Below are positions 34,621-42,908 of a DNA stretch of 64,000 nucleotides, piece by piece (position 1 is the first letter of the stretch; each line of letters begins with the position of its first letter). The notes beneath the pieces were generated by a model. It did no database searches. It was not told the DNA's origin and worked only from the letters and a program-made list of their open reading frames with translations. Location of the stretch: positions 1 through 64,000 of the forward strand of contig NZ_JAQLDU010000005.1 in the NCBI RefSeq assembly GCF_028209625.1, in the 5' to 3' direction. A program made the position numbers and the translations under genes. This DNA comes from Collinsella aerofaciens (lineage in GTDB: Bacteria > Actinomycetota > Coriobacteriia > Coriobacteriales > Coriobacteriaceae).

Positions 34621-36084
34621 ATGACGAAGACCAAGGCACAGCAAATTATGGCGGCAACCGAGGTTCGCGCGGCAGACGACGTCACCGCGGCCATCCAGGA
34701 TATCGCAGCCGAGTTTGAACCCTACATCATCAAGCAGCGCCGGCACTTCCATAAGCACCCGGAGCTGAGCCTTGCCGAGGAGCGCACGACTTCCGACATC
34801 GCCAACCAGCTCGACGCCATGAATATCCCCTACGAGCGTCCACTCAAGACGGGCCTGGTGGCGACACTCCGCGGCACCGCGCCCGATGCCTACCGCGAGG
34901 ATGGCACGCCGCGCCGCCGTATCCTGCTGCGCGCCGACATCGACGCCCTGCCCGTCACCGAGCAGACCGGCGAGGAGTTCGCCAGCGTCAACGAGGGCTG
35001 CATGCACGCCTGCGGCCACGACTGCCATATCGCCATGATGCTCGGCACGTTGCAGATTCTGCGCCACATGACCGATGACATCCACGGCGAGATTCGCATC
35101 GTTTTCCAGCCCAGCGAGGAAAACGGCCAGGGTGCCAAGCTCATGATCGGCACGGGCGTACTCGATGGCGTCGACGGTGCCTATGCCGCGCACATCTGGA
35201 GCGAGGTCGATGCCGGCACCGTGAGCTGCGAGCCCGGTCCGCGCATGGCAAACACCGACTGGTTCCGCATTGATGTCCGCGGCACCTCGTGCCATGGCGC
35301 CATGCCCCAGCGCGGCCACGACGCCGTTATGGTTGCCGCCGAAATCGTCAACGCCCTGCAGACCATCGTCTCGCGCGAGATTAGCCCCTACGAACCCGCC
35401 GTTATCACCGTCGGCGAACTGCACGGCGGCACCGCGCGCAACGTTATCGCCGGCACGGCATACCTCGCCGGCACGGTGCGCACCTATGGTGACAAGACGC
35501 ATGAGGAGATGCCCGAGCTTATGCGCCGCATCGTGGAGCACACTGCGGCGGCCCTGGGCGCCGAGGCCGAACTCACCGACTACACCATCGCCAACTACAA
35601 GGTCGAAAACGATGCCGCCTCGAGCGAGCGCTGCCGCCAAGCTGTGCTCAAGTGCCTGGGCCCCACAGGCGAGGGCCATTACCGCGGCACGCTTTCGGGC
35701 GAGGACTTCTCGGAGTACCTGCGCCGTGTGCCGGGCGTGCTCGCCTTTGTTGGCACGCGCAACCCCCAGATCGGCGCCACCTATGCCCAGCACTCCTGCT
35801 TCTACAAGATCGACGAGAGCGTACTCGCCAAGGGCTCCATGGTAGCCGCCCAGTATGCCATCGACTTCTTGGCCGAGCCCACGCAAGAGGAGCTCGACGG
35901 CCCTACGATCGCCGCGGTTGCCGAGACCAATCCCGACCTGGCAGCCAAGCTGCGCTCTGCCAAGGCAACGGCCGCCGAGGCCCGCGACGCCATGCACGAC
36001 GCCCGCACCGCCCGCCATGCCGCCATCAAGGGCATTCACGATGCCCGTGCCGCTGCTCGCCACGAGGAGAAGCATGGCGAGTAG
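34621..36084 (+). CDS. M20 family amidohydrolase/peptidase
   Basis: A 487-residue protein of the M20D group (hippurate or N-acyl-amino-acid hydrolases). It shows RHFHKHPELSLAEERT, LRADIDALPV, the metal-site HACGHDCHIAMML, FQPSEENGQGA and the dimerisation domain. Usual members are about 390-400 residues; here a charged Ala/Arg/His-rich tail of about 75 residues follows the catalytic domain. The ATG at 34621 follows AAGGAG. It lies divergent from another amidohydrolase, which suggests a shared peptide or acyl-amide catabolic role (inference). Confidence 0.88.
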   Translation: MTKTKAQQIMAATEVRAADDVTAAIQDIAAEFEPYIIKQRRHFHKHPELSLAEERTTSDIANQLDAMNIPYERPLKTGLVATLRGTAPDAYREDGTPRRRILLRADIDALPVTEQTGEEFASVNEGCMHACGHDCHIAMMLGTLQILRHMTDDIHGEIRIVFQPSEENGQGAKLMIGTGVLDGVDGAYAAHIWSEVDAGTVSCEPGPRMANTDWFRIDVRGTSCHGAMPQRGHDAVMVAAEIVNALQTIVSREISPYEPAVITVGELHGGTARNVIAGTAYLAGTVRTYGDKTHEEMPELMRRIVEHTAAALGAEAELTDYTIANYKVENDAASSERCRQAVLKCLGPTGEGHYRGTLSGEDFSEYLRRVPGVLAFVGTRNPQIGATYAQHSCFYKIDESVLAKGSMVAAQYAIDFLAEPTQEELDGPTIAAVAETNPDLAAKLRSAKATAAEARDAMHDARTARHAAIKGIHDARAAARHEEKHGE

Positions 36085-36119
36085 CCGTCACGTCCACCCG
36101 TAACAACCTGGCTAGAGCA

Positions 36120-36158
36120 AAGCGGGGGCGAACGTTATCTCAACGTTCGCCCCCGCTT
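36120..36158. terminator. bidirectional terminator hairpin
   Basis: A perfect 17-bp stem (36120-36136 with 36142-36158) with a 5-base loop lies between the convergent M20 gene and the DUF2752 gene. Only short T-runs flank it on either strand. Confidence 0.75.
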
Positions 36159-36190
36159 ATGTGTCGACCGCTTTTCTAGCGCGTCCTCCG

Positions 36191-36667
36191 TCACGACAGG
36201 TAAGAGCGAAGGATGGTGAGCCAGCGTGGGGTTTCGAGGTGGATGATATCGGTGGGAACTCCGGCGGGAGCGTGACCACCAAAGAGCAGGCCCGCGTCTG
36301 CCGGGTTGATAAGGCGCACGATCCATACGGTAACGACCAGCACGCACAGAACAATAACTGCAATGTCGATGCCACGCTTTAGCTTGCTCGATGCCACCTC
36401 CTCGCGCACGAACGCGAGCGCAAACGCAATCGGCACCACCCAAAACAGCGGATGGTAGGCAAAGGCAGCCGCAAAATCGAGGCGCAGTGCTGCCAGCCAG
36501 GCCCTTGTCATACCGCATCCCGGACAGGGAATGCCCGTCATCAGGCGAAACACGCAGCCGATATCGAGCAGGTAGAGTGCGAGCCAGGCGACAAAGAGCG
36601 CGCCGATGCAAGAAAGGGCGCGGCGAATGAGCTCCGCCGCGCCCTTATGTCCCTGGGAGCTGTTCAC
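36191..36667 (-). CDS. DUF2752 membrane protein
   Basis: A roughly 158-residue membrane protein with the DUF2752 signature CPGCGMTRAWLAALRLDF followed by AFAYHPLFW, and three predicted transmembrane helices. The function of the family is unknown. The start is uncertain: the frame reaches 36727 inside the upstream gene, and a GTG at 36667, 14 bases after that gene's stop, is proposed. No strong Shine-Dalgarno is seen. The first codons coincide with a terminator-like hairpin (36611-36644). Confidence 0.7.
   Translation of the reverse strand: MNSSQGHKGAAELIRRALSCIGALFVAWLALYLLDIGCVFRLMTGIPCPGCGMTRAWLAALRLDFAAAFAYHPLFWVVPIAFALAFVREEVASSKLKRGIDIAVIVLCVLVVTVWIVRLINPADAGLLFGGHAPAGVPTDIIHLETPRWLTILRSYLS
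36611..36644 (-). terminator. terminator-like hairpin inside the start of the DUF2752 gene
   Basis: On the minus strand GGGCGCGGCG pairs with CGCCGCGCCC (10 bp, 9-base loop) and is followed by TTTCTT. It lies 36 bases after the stop of the upstream zinc-ribbon gene and inside the proposed N-terminal codons of the next gene. Confidence 0.7.
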
Positions 36668-36680
36668 GCCGTTCTTATCG

Positions 36681-37340
36681 TTAGGCACGAGCGCCAAGAC
36701 GGGTGTTGTAAGCCGTTGCCATGGCATTGGTGTTCTTGATGATGATGTTCATGGCAAAGATGGGGCCAAGGCCGCACAGCAGCGCGCCGACAATCTGCCA
36801 CATAAGAACGGTAGTACCGTTCTCCTGGAACATCAGGCCATAGCGAGGGGCATTAGCCTGCAGGCGGTTACCGATCTTGTAGTACCAGTAGAGTCCGTAG
36901 AAGCCGCAGGTCACGAACGACAGCAAGATGAATGCTGCCAGACCCGGCGTGGAATCGCCGTCATCCTGGCACATGACATTGATGTCGCGGGCAAGGCAAT
37001 AGAGGAAGTAATACGAATAGATGCCGCAGGTCACGATGGAAAGCAGGAGCCAGCCGATCACGCCACGGTCGGTCTTAATCGGAGCATAGCCCATCGGGGC
37101 AGGTGCAGGCTGCTGAGCATACTGCTGCTGCCCGGTGTACTGCTGCTGAGGCTGGGGCTGAACTGCCTGAACCGGAGTGGGCTGAATCTGCGTGGGCTGC
37201 GGAGCAGGCTGGGGCTGAGGCGCAGGCTGCGGCGCGGGCTGAGAGGCCGGAGCGGCGGGAGCGGCACCGATGGCAGAACCGCAAACAGGGCAGAATTTGG
37301 CATCATCCGAAATGGGAGAACCACAAGTGGGACAGAACAT
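36681..37340 (-). CDS. zinc-ribbon DUF4234 membrane protein
   Basis: A 219-residue protein: an N-terminal zinc ribbon MFCPTCGSPISDDAKFCPVCG (two CxxC knuckles; read as CPTCG and CPVCG), a Pro/Gln/Ala-rich linker (about 25-85), and a DUF4234-like domain with about four transmembrane helices (GWLLLSIVTCGIYSYYF, repeated as LLSFVTCGFYGLYW). The function is unknown. It shares the N-terminal layout with the gene at 37536. The ATG is at 37340. Confidence 0.8.
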   Translation of the reverse strand: MFCPTCGSPISDDAKFCPVCGSAIGAAPAAPASQPAPQPAPQPQPAPQPTQIQPTPVQAVQPQPQQQYTGQQQYAQQPAPAPMGYAPIKTDRGVIGWLLLSIVTCGIYSYYFLYCLARDINVMCQDDGDSTPGLAAFILLSFVTCGFYGLYWYYKIGNRLQANAPRYGLMFQENGTTVLMWQIVGALLCGLGPIFAMNIIIKNTNAMATAYNTRLGARA

Positions 37341-37492
37341 AAGCTTCTCCTTTTCCTAAGGCGTTGCACGCCTTCAAACCTTACACGTCTATGTTCTCAA
37401 CAATAGCCGCGACGTTGTTGCGCAACATTGACCAATTACCGAGAAATTTTGCTGCAACCGTTTTCCCAGGCATTTTCTTGCTTTCGCAGTAG

Positions 37493-37526
37493 AAAAAAGC
37501 ACCCCGGGCTCAGTTGCCCAGGGCGC
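37493..37526 (-). terminator. terminator of the 454-residue membrane protein gene
   Basis: On the minus strand GCGCCCTGGGC pairs with GCCCGGGGTGC (11 bp, two G-T) and is followed by TTTTTT, 10 bases after the stop. Confidence 0.9.
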
Positions 37527-37535
37527 CTCGACCGA

Positions 37536-38900
37536 CTATTCGGTTTGATTGTTTTCGGCAGCAGGATTATCGCCCGGCTCATCCGCCGGCGTGGCAACGG
37601 CATTCCAATCGGGTTCTGCAGGCGTCGCCTCGGACGCGGGGGCCGGTGCCGGGGCAGACGTCGGCGCGGGCGACGTTGCAGACGCAGGTGCGGGTGCCGG
37701 CTCAGGCACAGGCGCCGGCTCGGGTGCAGGCTCAGGCGCAGGCTCGGGCGCAGACTCGGGCGCGGGCGCAGGTGCCGGCGAAGCATCCGGAGCGCTGTAA
37801 CCCGAAGGAGCGGACTTCTTCTCAAACGGCAACACAAAAGTCAGGACGTCATCCTTGTCCTCGTCGGCCCACTCGCTTGCATAACGCGCAACCCAATAGC
37901 CAACGGCACGATGTTTGAGCATGTTGCCAAAGACCGTGAGGAATACCGTGACAAACGCCGTCAGCACCAAGAACAATACGAGCGTAATGCCACCGCCGGT
38001 AACAAGCGCCTCAATAGCCGTAGGACGGTAGTAGTAGCTATACATACCGACAGAGGCAATGGTGCCAAAGACGAGCGTCAGGATCCATGTGATAACGTTG
38101 GCGACCAGACCCGTCAAAAACTCGGGAAGGAACGATGCGCAGAACAGCTTGGTCTTATTGTTCTTAAAGGCCGCCCAGACCTTATCGAGCGAAAACGCGC
38201 TCTCGACGCGACCGGTCACCGCAAAGTGCATCACGGCGATGTCGGCGAACATAGTAAAGAAGACACCCAGGACCGCCGTGGCAATCATAGCCAGAACAAA
38301 CAGGCCCAGCGAGCCAAATAGAGCGGCCTCAAGCGCATAGGAGCCGAAATAAGAGTACGCACCCGCGGCACCAATTACCACGCTCTCCACCAGCGAAAGC
38401 GCTACACCAATAACGGGAATAGCCGCGATAACCTTGAGCACGCTCGAAATAACGCCCGAAAAGACGCCAAGGCCAAACGACGTGGAACGCATCAACGGAC
38501 GATCCATGCCGTCATCGACCTTGAGCGACAGGTCGCGACCCCATTCGATGCCAAAGCCAGAACCGCACGCGCTTGCCACACAGGCAGCCAAAAAGCCGAA
38601 GGCAGCCGCGATACCGCCGATAACGGGAATGAAGAGCACGAGCACCGACACGACACAGATGAGCGCCGGCAAAAAGGCAATCTGGCACACGCGCTGCAGC
38701 ACGCCCGGCGTCTTGGTCATGTCTTCAAACGCCTGAGCTACACAGCCCTTGGGCACGTTCACGTTAGGCTGAGGAACAAACTGCTGAGGCTGAGACTGCC
38801 CCTGAGGAGCAGAGGTTGCAGCACCGGTATTAGGAGCGCCACACGCGCCACAGAACTTGTCGTTATCGCCCATGGGGGCGCCACACTGCGAACAGAACAT
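37536..38900 (-). CDS. zinc-ribbon multi-pass membrane protein with Pro/Ala-rich tail
   Basis: A 454-residue protein. It starts with a zinc ribbon (CSQCGAP, CGACGAP), then a Gln/Pro linker, about eight hydrophobic helices (60-360) in a layout like DUF4013 or glycerophosphoryl-diester-type membrane domains, and a C-terminal tail of about 80 residues built from Glu-Pro-Ala-Pro repeats (DNA about 37613-37783), which is prone to slippage. The start at 38900 gives MFCSQCG like its neighbour's MFCPTCG and has AAGGGA upstream. The function is unknown. Confidence 0.75.
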   Translation of the reverse strand: MFCSQCGAPMGDNDKFCGACGAPNTGAATSAPQGQSQPQQFVPQPNVNVPKGCVAQAFEDMTKTPGVLQRVCQIAFLPALICVVSVLVLFIPVIGGIAAAFGFLAACVASACGSGFGIEWGRDLSLKVDDGMDRPLMRSTSFGLGVFSGVISSVLKVIAAIPVIGVALSLVESVVIGAAGAYSYFGSYALEAALFGSLGLFVLAMIATAVLGVFFTMFADIAVMHFAVTGRVESAFSLDKVWAAFKNNKTKLFCASFLPEFLTGLVANVITWILTLVFGTIASVGMYSYYYRPTAIEALVTGGGITLVLFLVLTAFVTVFLTVFGNMLKHRAVGYWVARYASEWADEDKDDVLTFVLPFEKKSAPSGYSAPDASPAPAPAPESAPEPAPEPAPEPAPVPEPAPAPASATSPAPTSAPAPAPASEATPAEPDWNAVATPADEPGDNPAAENNQTE

Positions 38901-39050
38901 CGAAATCATCCCTTCGTATCTAGAGCGAATCACCTGGATCGCAAACGATGTCTTTGGCAACATTATCGCCCAATGTGGGGACAAATACTCCAAGATGGCC
39001 GATTTGCAACGTAGACGGCTTTATTCAATGATTCGAAGGGTACGTCCGCG

Positions 39051-40073
39051 CTAGTTCGTGCCGCGGAAGCCCTTGCCCACGATCTCGGAGCTATCGACGA
39101 TGGTGATGAAGGCACCGGGGTCAATCTCGCGGGTATAGCGGCGCAGCTGCACTGCCTCGCGACGGCTCAGCACGCTCATAATCACCGTGACGCACTTGCC
39201 CGAGAAGGCGCCGTAGCCACGGCTGATCGTTGCCGTGCGGTTGAGATGCTTGACGATAAACTCCTCGACTTTGCGCGGTTCGGCGCAAATGATCGTGCAG
39301 ACCTTACGAAGGTGAATGCTCTCGATAGCCTTATCGACCACGAGCGTCTTGGCAAACAGGCCAAGCACGCAGTACAGGCCAACGCGCGGGCCATACAGGA
39401 AAGCCGCGATGGTTACGATGCCGATATCGACCAGCAGCAGCGCGCGGCCAATCTCAAGCGTGGTGCGGCGTTTGAGGATCATGGCAAGAATGTCCGTGCC
39501 ACCCGTCGAGGCGCCGATATCAAAGACAATAGCGCTGCCGAGCGCCGGCAAGATGACGGCAAAGCACAGGTCGAGCCACATATCACCCGTCAGAGAGACA
39601 TCGGTCGGAATGAAGAGCTCAAACAGCGAGACGTAGGCCGAAAGCGCAAACGAGGCAAAGACGCTCCAAAGGATTGCCTTGCGCTCCAAAAAGATAAAGC
39701 CCAGAACGACCAGGACCGCGTTGATAATCCACATAAAGACGCCGACGGGCAGAGTCGGGAACAGCGTGGAAAGAATGACCGACACGCCCGAGGTGCCGCC
39801 GAAGGCAAAGTGATTGGGGGTTTTAAAGGCCACGATGGCGAACGCCGTGAGGATCAGGCCCAGATTGAGCTCGGCAAAAAAGCGCGGAAAGCCTGGCTCC
39901 TGGCTGCGCTTGCGGCCGGCGCGCTCGCCACGTTCGATATCCTCGCGACCGACCACGCGCTCCATCGGAACCACAGGCGGGCGATGCACTTCCTCGGCAG
40001 CACGCGACGCCGCCTCTGCCGCAGCGGCCTCAATCGCCCATGCCTTGCTTTCGGTCTCGTGTTCGTCGGCCAT
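39051..40073 (-). CDS. YitT family membrane protein
   Basis: A 340-residue protein with an Ala/Glu-rich cytosolic N-terminus (about 1-65), five to six transmembrane helices of the YitT (DUF161) domain, including FGGTSGVSVIL and DIGASTGGTDILAMILK, and a C-terminal DUF2179 domain ending in DPGAFITIVDSSEIVGKGF. YitT proteins are common in gut Firmicutes and Actinobacteria; their transport or signalling role is unknown. It is a single-gene unit. Confidence 0.88.
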   Translation of the reverse strand: MADEHETESKAWAIEAAAAEAASRAAEEVHRPPVVPMERVVGREDIERGERAGRKRSQEPGFPRFFAELNLGLILTAFAIVAFKTPNHFAFGGTSGVSVILSTLFPTLPVGVFMWIINAVLVVLGFIFLERKAILWSVFASFALSAYVSLFELFIPTDVSLTGDMWLDLCFAVILPALGSAIVFDIGASTGGTDILAMILKRRTTLEIGRALLLVDIGIVTIAAFLYGPRVGLYCVLGLFAKTLVVDKAIESIHLRKVCTIICAEPRKVEEFIVKHLNRTATISRGYGAFSGKCVTVIMSVLSRREAVQLRRYTREIDPGAFITIVDSSEIVGKGFRGTN

Positions 40074-40185
40074 TACGGCAACCCCTCGTTAACAATTTGG
40101 AAACAATGCGCCCATTAGGGTAACGCGGAACGCGAAGATTGCAACCCTTAGTTAGACGAGCGGTATGACCGCATCGAAGGCATAT

Positions 40186-40228
40186 AGAAAACGGCCGGCC
40201 GCGCTTTTACATGCGCGACCGGCCGTTT
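40186..40228 (-). terminator. terminator of the amaP-DUF2273-asp23 operon
   Basis: A 16-bp stem (40189-40204 with 40213-40228; one T-G pair) with an 8-base loop is followed on the minus strand by TCTAT. It lies downstream of the stop-codon hairpin of asp23. Confidence 0.75.
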
Positions 40229-40245
40229 GACGTTTACGCAGATAA

Positions 40246-40282
40246 AACCTGCCAAAACAAACCTGTCCCTTTTTGGTAGGTT
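40246..40282 (-). repeat. REP-like hairpin overlapping the asp23 stop codon
   Basis: AACCTGCCAAAA (40246-40257) and TTTTGGTAGGTT (40271-40282) form a 12-bp stem with one imperfect pair, around a loop with CCTGTCCC. The stop TAA of asp23 (40281-40283) is its minus-strand start. It is a near-identical copy of the element at the rph stop. Confidence 0.88.
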
Positions 40283-40805
40283 ACTCGTGCTGGCTGGTGC
40301 GGTGCTCGTACTCCTCGGGGGTGATGACATCCTCGATGCGCAGGTTGACGCCCGCCACCTCAAGGCCGGTCATCGCGGCCAGACGCTCGGTGACACGCGC
40401 CTTAACGTCGTCAAAGATCGCAGGCGCATAGGCGCCGTACTCGATGATGACCGAGATGTTGACGACCACGCGGTTGTCGTCGGTGACCTCGACCGTCACG
40501 CCCTTGGTCAGGTTCTCGGCACCAAACTGCTCCTGCACAAAGTGCATGAGGTTGCCCTTCATGCCCAGAACGTGCGGCACCTCGCGGGTGGCCATGGCGA
40601 CGATCTTCTCGATCACGCCGTTGGAATAGGTCAGCGAGTCCTCGGACTCGTCCGCCTCCTCGTCCATCTCCTCGTTGTCCTCGTCCGCATCGGACTCGGC
40701 CTCGACGAGCGCCTCGTCCTCGAGCGTCACGTCTCCGGTATCGACGACGGCCTCATTCGCCTCGAGCTCGGTATCGGCCACATCGACCTTCGTGTTAAAA
40801 GCCAT
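40281..40805 (-). CDS. Asp23/Gls24 family envelope stress protein
   Basis: A 174-residue protein. The first 60 or so residues are very acidic (EDNEEMDEEADESED); the rest is the Asp23 domain (YSNGVIEKIVAMATREVPHVLGM to the end). Asp23 proteins are abundant membrane-associated stress proteins anchored by AmaP. Here amaP and a DUF2273 gene lie directly upstream on the same strand, as in staphylococci. The ATG is at 40805. Confidence 0.9.
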   Translation of the reverse strand: MAFNTKVDVADTELEANEAVVDTGDVTLEDEALVEAESDADEDNEEMDEEADESEDSLTYSNGVIEKIVAMATREVPHVLGMKGNLMHFVQEQFGAENLTKGVTVEVTDDNRVVVNISVIIEYGAYAPAIFDDVKARVTERLAAMTGLEVAGVNLRIEDVITPEEYEHRTSQHE

Positions 40806-40849
40806 GGTTCCTCCTTATGCCTGCCGCGGATGCGACAGTCGAATACGTA

Positions 40850-41227
40850 TTAGCGGCCGCTAAACAGGCGGCCGAAGAAGTTGACGATACCGTTCTCGCC
40901 GTCGCGAATCTGGCCGATTACGGCGCCGATCAGCACAAAGAATGCGATGACGAGCGTGTCCCACAGGCCCAACGTAAGTACCAGCACGGCGAGGATAAAG
41001 CCTGCCACGGCGCCGAGCGTAGTGTTGGGGTGGCGCACGGCGTAGCTCCAGATAGCAGCGCCCGTACCTTTGATGAGACCCATGGCCTCGTCAAAGTCGT
41101 TGGCGGCGCTGTCGTGCTGCTCGCCGGCCTCGGGCTTGGTGTCGGCGGACTCGCCTGCCGGCATAGCGTTCTGATCGATCGTCAGGCGCGGCGTGCGGGC
41201 GGTCTTGTCTTGGTTGGTATCACTCAC
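40850..41227 (-). CDS. DUF2273-like small membrane protein
   Basis: A 125-residue protein with a polar N-terminal half and one long hydrophobic region (two close helices, VAGFILAVLVLTLGLWDTLVIAFFVLIG read in parts) followed by IGQIRDGENGIVNFFGRLF, matching the DUF2273 proteins that accompany AmaP and Asp23. The start is GTG at 41227, overlapping the amaP stop, with GGAGG before it. Its frame is open to 41446 but that part overlaps amaP. Confidence 0.85.
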   Translation of the reverse strand: MSDTNQDKTARTPRLTIDQNAMPAGESADTKPEAGEQHDSAANDFDEAMGLIKGTGAAIWSYAVRHPNTTLGAVAGFILAVLVLTLGLWDTLVIAFFVLIGAVIGQIRDGENGIVNFFGRLFSGR

Positions 41228-41765
41228 CGGAAACCTCCACGGTCTGGACGGTAGTCTTGGACGGCAAAAAACGGACGCGCGCGGTCGTGCCCGGCGTGCC
41301 GAGCATGGTGTCACAGGCCTTCTCGATGCGCTGCTGCATCGCAGTGGCAAGAGCGGCAACGTCCTTATCATCGAGCGCGATGGCCTCGACCTTAAAACGA
41401 ACGTGCGACTCGTCGGAGCCTTGAACGCGCGCCTCGATATGCTCAACCATCACGCGATCATCGCACTCCGCCGCGGCACGGGCGCACGAGGAAAGCGCTG
41501 CGAGCGTGACCTCGATATTGCGCTCCCCCGCCGGATGCACGCAGGACGGCTCGCGACGCGCGAACATCAGGCGGAAAAATCCGATGAGCACGCCAAGCGC
41601 CACGATGGCGGCGCACACCGTAACGAAGACGCGAGGCATGGTGTCACGCAACAGCAGCATAAAGCGATACGTATACGGTCCCCAGAACTGGCAGACAAGC
41701 GTGCCCAGCGCCACGATGGCGGCGGCAAGGTACACGATTGCTAGGGCTCGTTTGAGCACGCGCAT
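41220..41765 (-). CDS. amaP: alkaline shock response membrane anchor protein AmaP
   Basis: A 181-residue protein with two N-terminal transmembrane helices (about 7-30 and 45-66) and a cytosolic domain with a pattern like Asp23 (NIEVTLAALSSCARAAAE, VEHIEARVQG). In Staphylococcus AmaP tethers Asp23 to the membrane. It is the first gene of amaP-DUF2273-asp23. The ATG at 41765 follows AAAGGAGC. Identification rests on topology and context, so the symbol is slightly less sure than the family. Confidence 0.8.
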   Translation of the reverse strand: MRVLKRALAIVYLAAAIVALGTLVCQFWGPYTYRFMLLLRDTMPRVFVTVCAAIVALGVLIGFFRLMFARREPSCVHPAGERNIEVTLAALSSCARAAAECDDRVMVEHIEARVQGSDESHVRFKVEAIALDDKDVAALATAMQQRIEKACDTMLGTPGTTARVRFLPSKTTVQTVEVSGE

Positions 41766-41815
41766 GCGGCGCTCCTTTCGGGTCTCGGTCCACAGAATGC
41801 AAAACGATTCGCATC

Positions 41816-41821
41816 ATTATA
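41816..41821 (-). promoter_or_regulatory. -10 element of the amaP operon
   Basis: A perfect TATAAT on the minus strand about 50 bases before the amaP start, directly after the yebC terminator T-run. No good -35 is seen. Confidence 0.45.
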
Positions 41822-41872
41822 AAAGAGCCGGGTCCGGTGCTCTACGCACGCGGATCCGGCTCATCTATTCCA
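41821..41872 (-). terminator. terminator of yebC
   Basis: On the minus strand GAGCCGG pairs with CCGGCTC and inner TCCG with CGGA, followed by TTTTATAA. The T-run merges into the -10 of the amaP operon. Confidence 0.8.
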
Positions 41873-41931
41873 CGAGGCTTGCATGCTCGCTTCATTATGC
41901 CCAGATATGCACGGCTTAACCCGCGCGGGCG

Positions 41932-42738
41932 CTACTCCTCCTCGAGGACAGCGATAACCTCGTCGGTCATGTCCATGGTGCTGTAAACATCCTGGACGTC
42001 GTCGAGCTCCTCGAGACGGTCGATGAGGCGCTGAACCTTCTTGGCGTCGGTACCGGAGACCTCGGTCGGGGTGGTCGGAACCATGGTGGTCTCGGAACCC
42101 TTGACCTGGACGCCCTGCTCCTCGAGTGCCTTGGAGACAGCCATGACGTCGTTAGCAGCGGTCCAGACGATCCACTCCTCGCCGGCGTCCTCGTAGTCCT
42201 CGCCACCGGCCTCGGCGATTGCCATCATGAACTCATCCTCGTCACCGGCAGCACCGTTGGCGATCATGGTCTCCTTCTTGGCGTTCTCGTCCAGGATCTC
42301 CTTGGCGACGACAATCTGGCCCTTGCGCTCAAACTGGAAGGCGACGGAGCCGGAGGTGCCCAGGTTGCCGCCAGCGTGGGAGAAGGCGGAACGGACATCG
42401 GCGGCGGTACGGTTGCGGTTATCGGTCAGGCAGTCAACGTAGACGGCAACGCCGGCGGGACCATAGCCCTCGTACACGATGTTCTCGTAGACGGCGGCGT
42501 CGGCACCCGAACCGAAGGCCTTGTCGATAGCGGACTTGATCTTGTCCTTAGGCATGGACTGAGCCTTGGCCTTGGCAACAGCAGCAGCGAGGCTGGCGTT
42601 GTTCTCGGGCAGCGGGTCGCCGCCGAGACGGGCGGCAACGGTGATGTTGCGGCTCAGCTTGGAGAAGAGGGCGGAACGCTTGGCGTCCTGCGCGCCCTTA
42701 CGATGCTTGGTTGTGGCCCACTTAGAGTGTCCGGACAT
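41932..42738 (-). CDS. yebC: YebC/PmpR family regulator / translation factor
   Basis: A 268-residue protein starting MSGHSKWATTKHRKGAQDAK, the family hallmark, with YEGYGPAGVAVYVDCLTDNRNRT and the acidic C-terminal domain. YebC proteins act as transcription regulators or relieve ribosome stalling at proline stretches. The length is about 20 residues above usual (about 245) because of insertions near 185-200. The ATG at 42738 and an upstream promoter at 42807-42835 fit a single-gene unit. Confidence 0.94.
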   Translation of the reverse strand: MSGHSKWATTKHRKGAQDAKRSALFSKLSRNITVAARLGGDPLPENNASLAAAVAKAKAQSMPKDKIKSAIDKAFGSGADAAVYENIVYEGYGPAGVAVYVDCLTDNRNRTAADVRSAFSHAGGNLGTSGSVAFQFERKGQIVVAKEILDENAKKETMIANGAAGDEDEFMMAIAEAGGEDYEDAGEEWIVWTAANDVMAVSKALEEQGVQVKGSETTMVPTTPTEVSGTDAKKVQRLIDRLEELDDVQDVYSTMDMTDEVIAVLEEE

Positions 42739-42806
42739 ACGTGTCTCCTATCGGTTTCGACCTAAAGCCCAGCGCAGATGCTCGGGCAATATAAACAAAC
42801 GTCGTT

Positions 42807-42835
42807 ATGATATACCTACTGGCCTGCGAGATAAA
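42807..42835 (-). promoter_or_regulatory. probable promoter of yebC
   Basis: On the minus strand TTTATC (42830-42835), 17 bases, then TATCAT (42807-42812), about 70 bases upstream of yebC. Confidence 0.5.
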
Positions 42836-42869
42836 CCCCAAAATGAAGGCGTCGTGATGATGGCCCCTT

Positions 42870-42908
42870 TGGTGCAGCAAAGAAACCTGACCCCAATGCA
42901 CCAGGTTA
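42870..42908 (-). repeat. REP-like hairpin overlapping a stop codon
   Basis: TGGTGCA (42870-42876) pairs with TGCACCA (42897-42903); an overlapping AACCTG/CAGGTT pairing exists. On the minus strand it reads TAACCTGGTGCATTGGGGTC from the stop codon of the 727-residue membrane protein (42906-42908), so it has the same layout as the elements at the rph and lgt stops. Confidence 0.7.

Noticed and set aside
34453-36075. Upstream part of a 1086-codon minus-strand frame joined to the amidohydrolase
   Set aside because: The part beyond about 34464 is antisense to the M20 peptidase; the real amidohydrolase starts near 34452 with its own ribosome-binding site.
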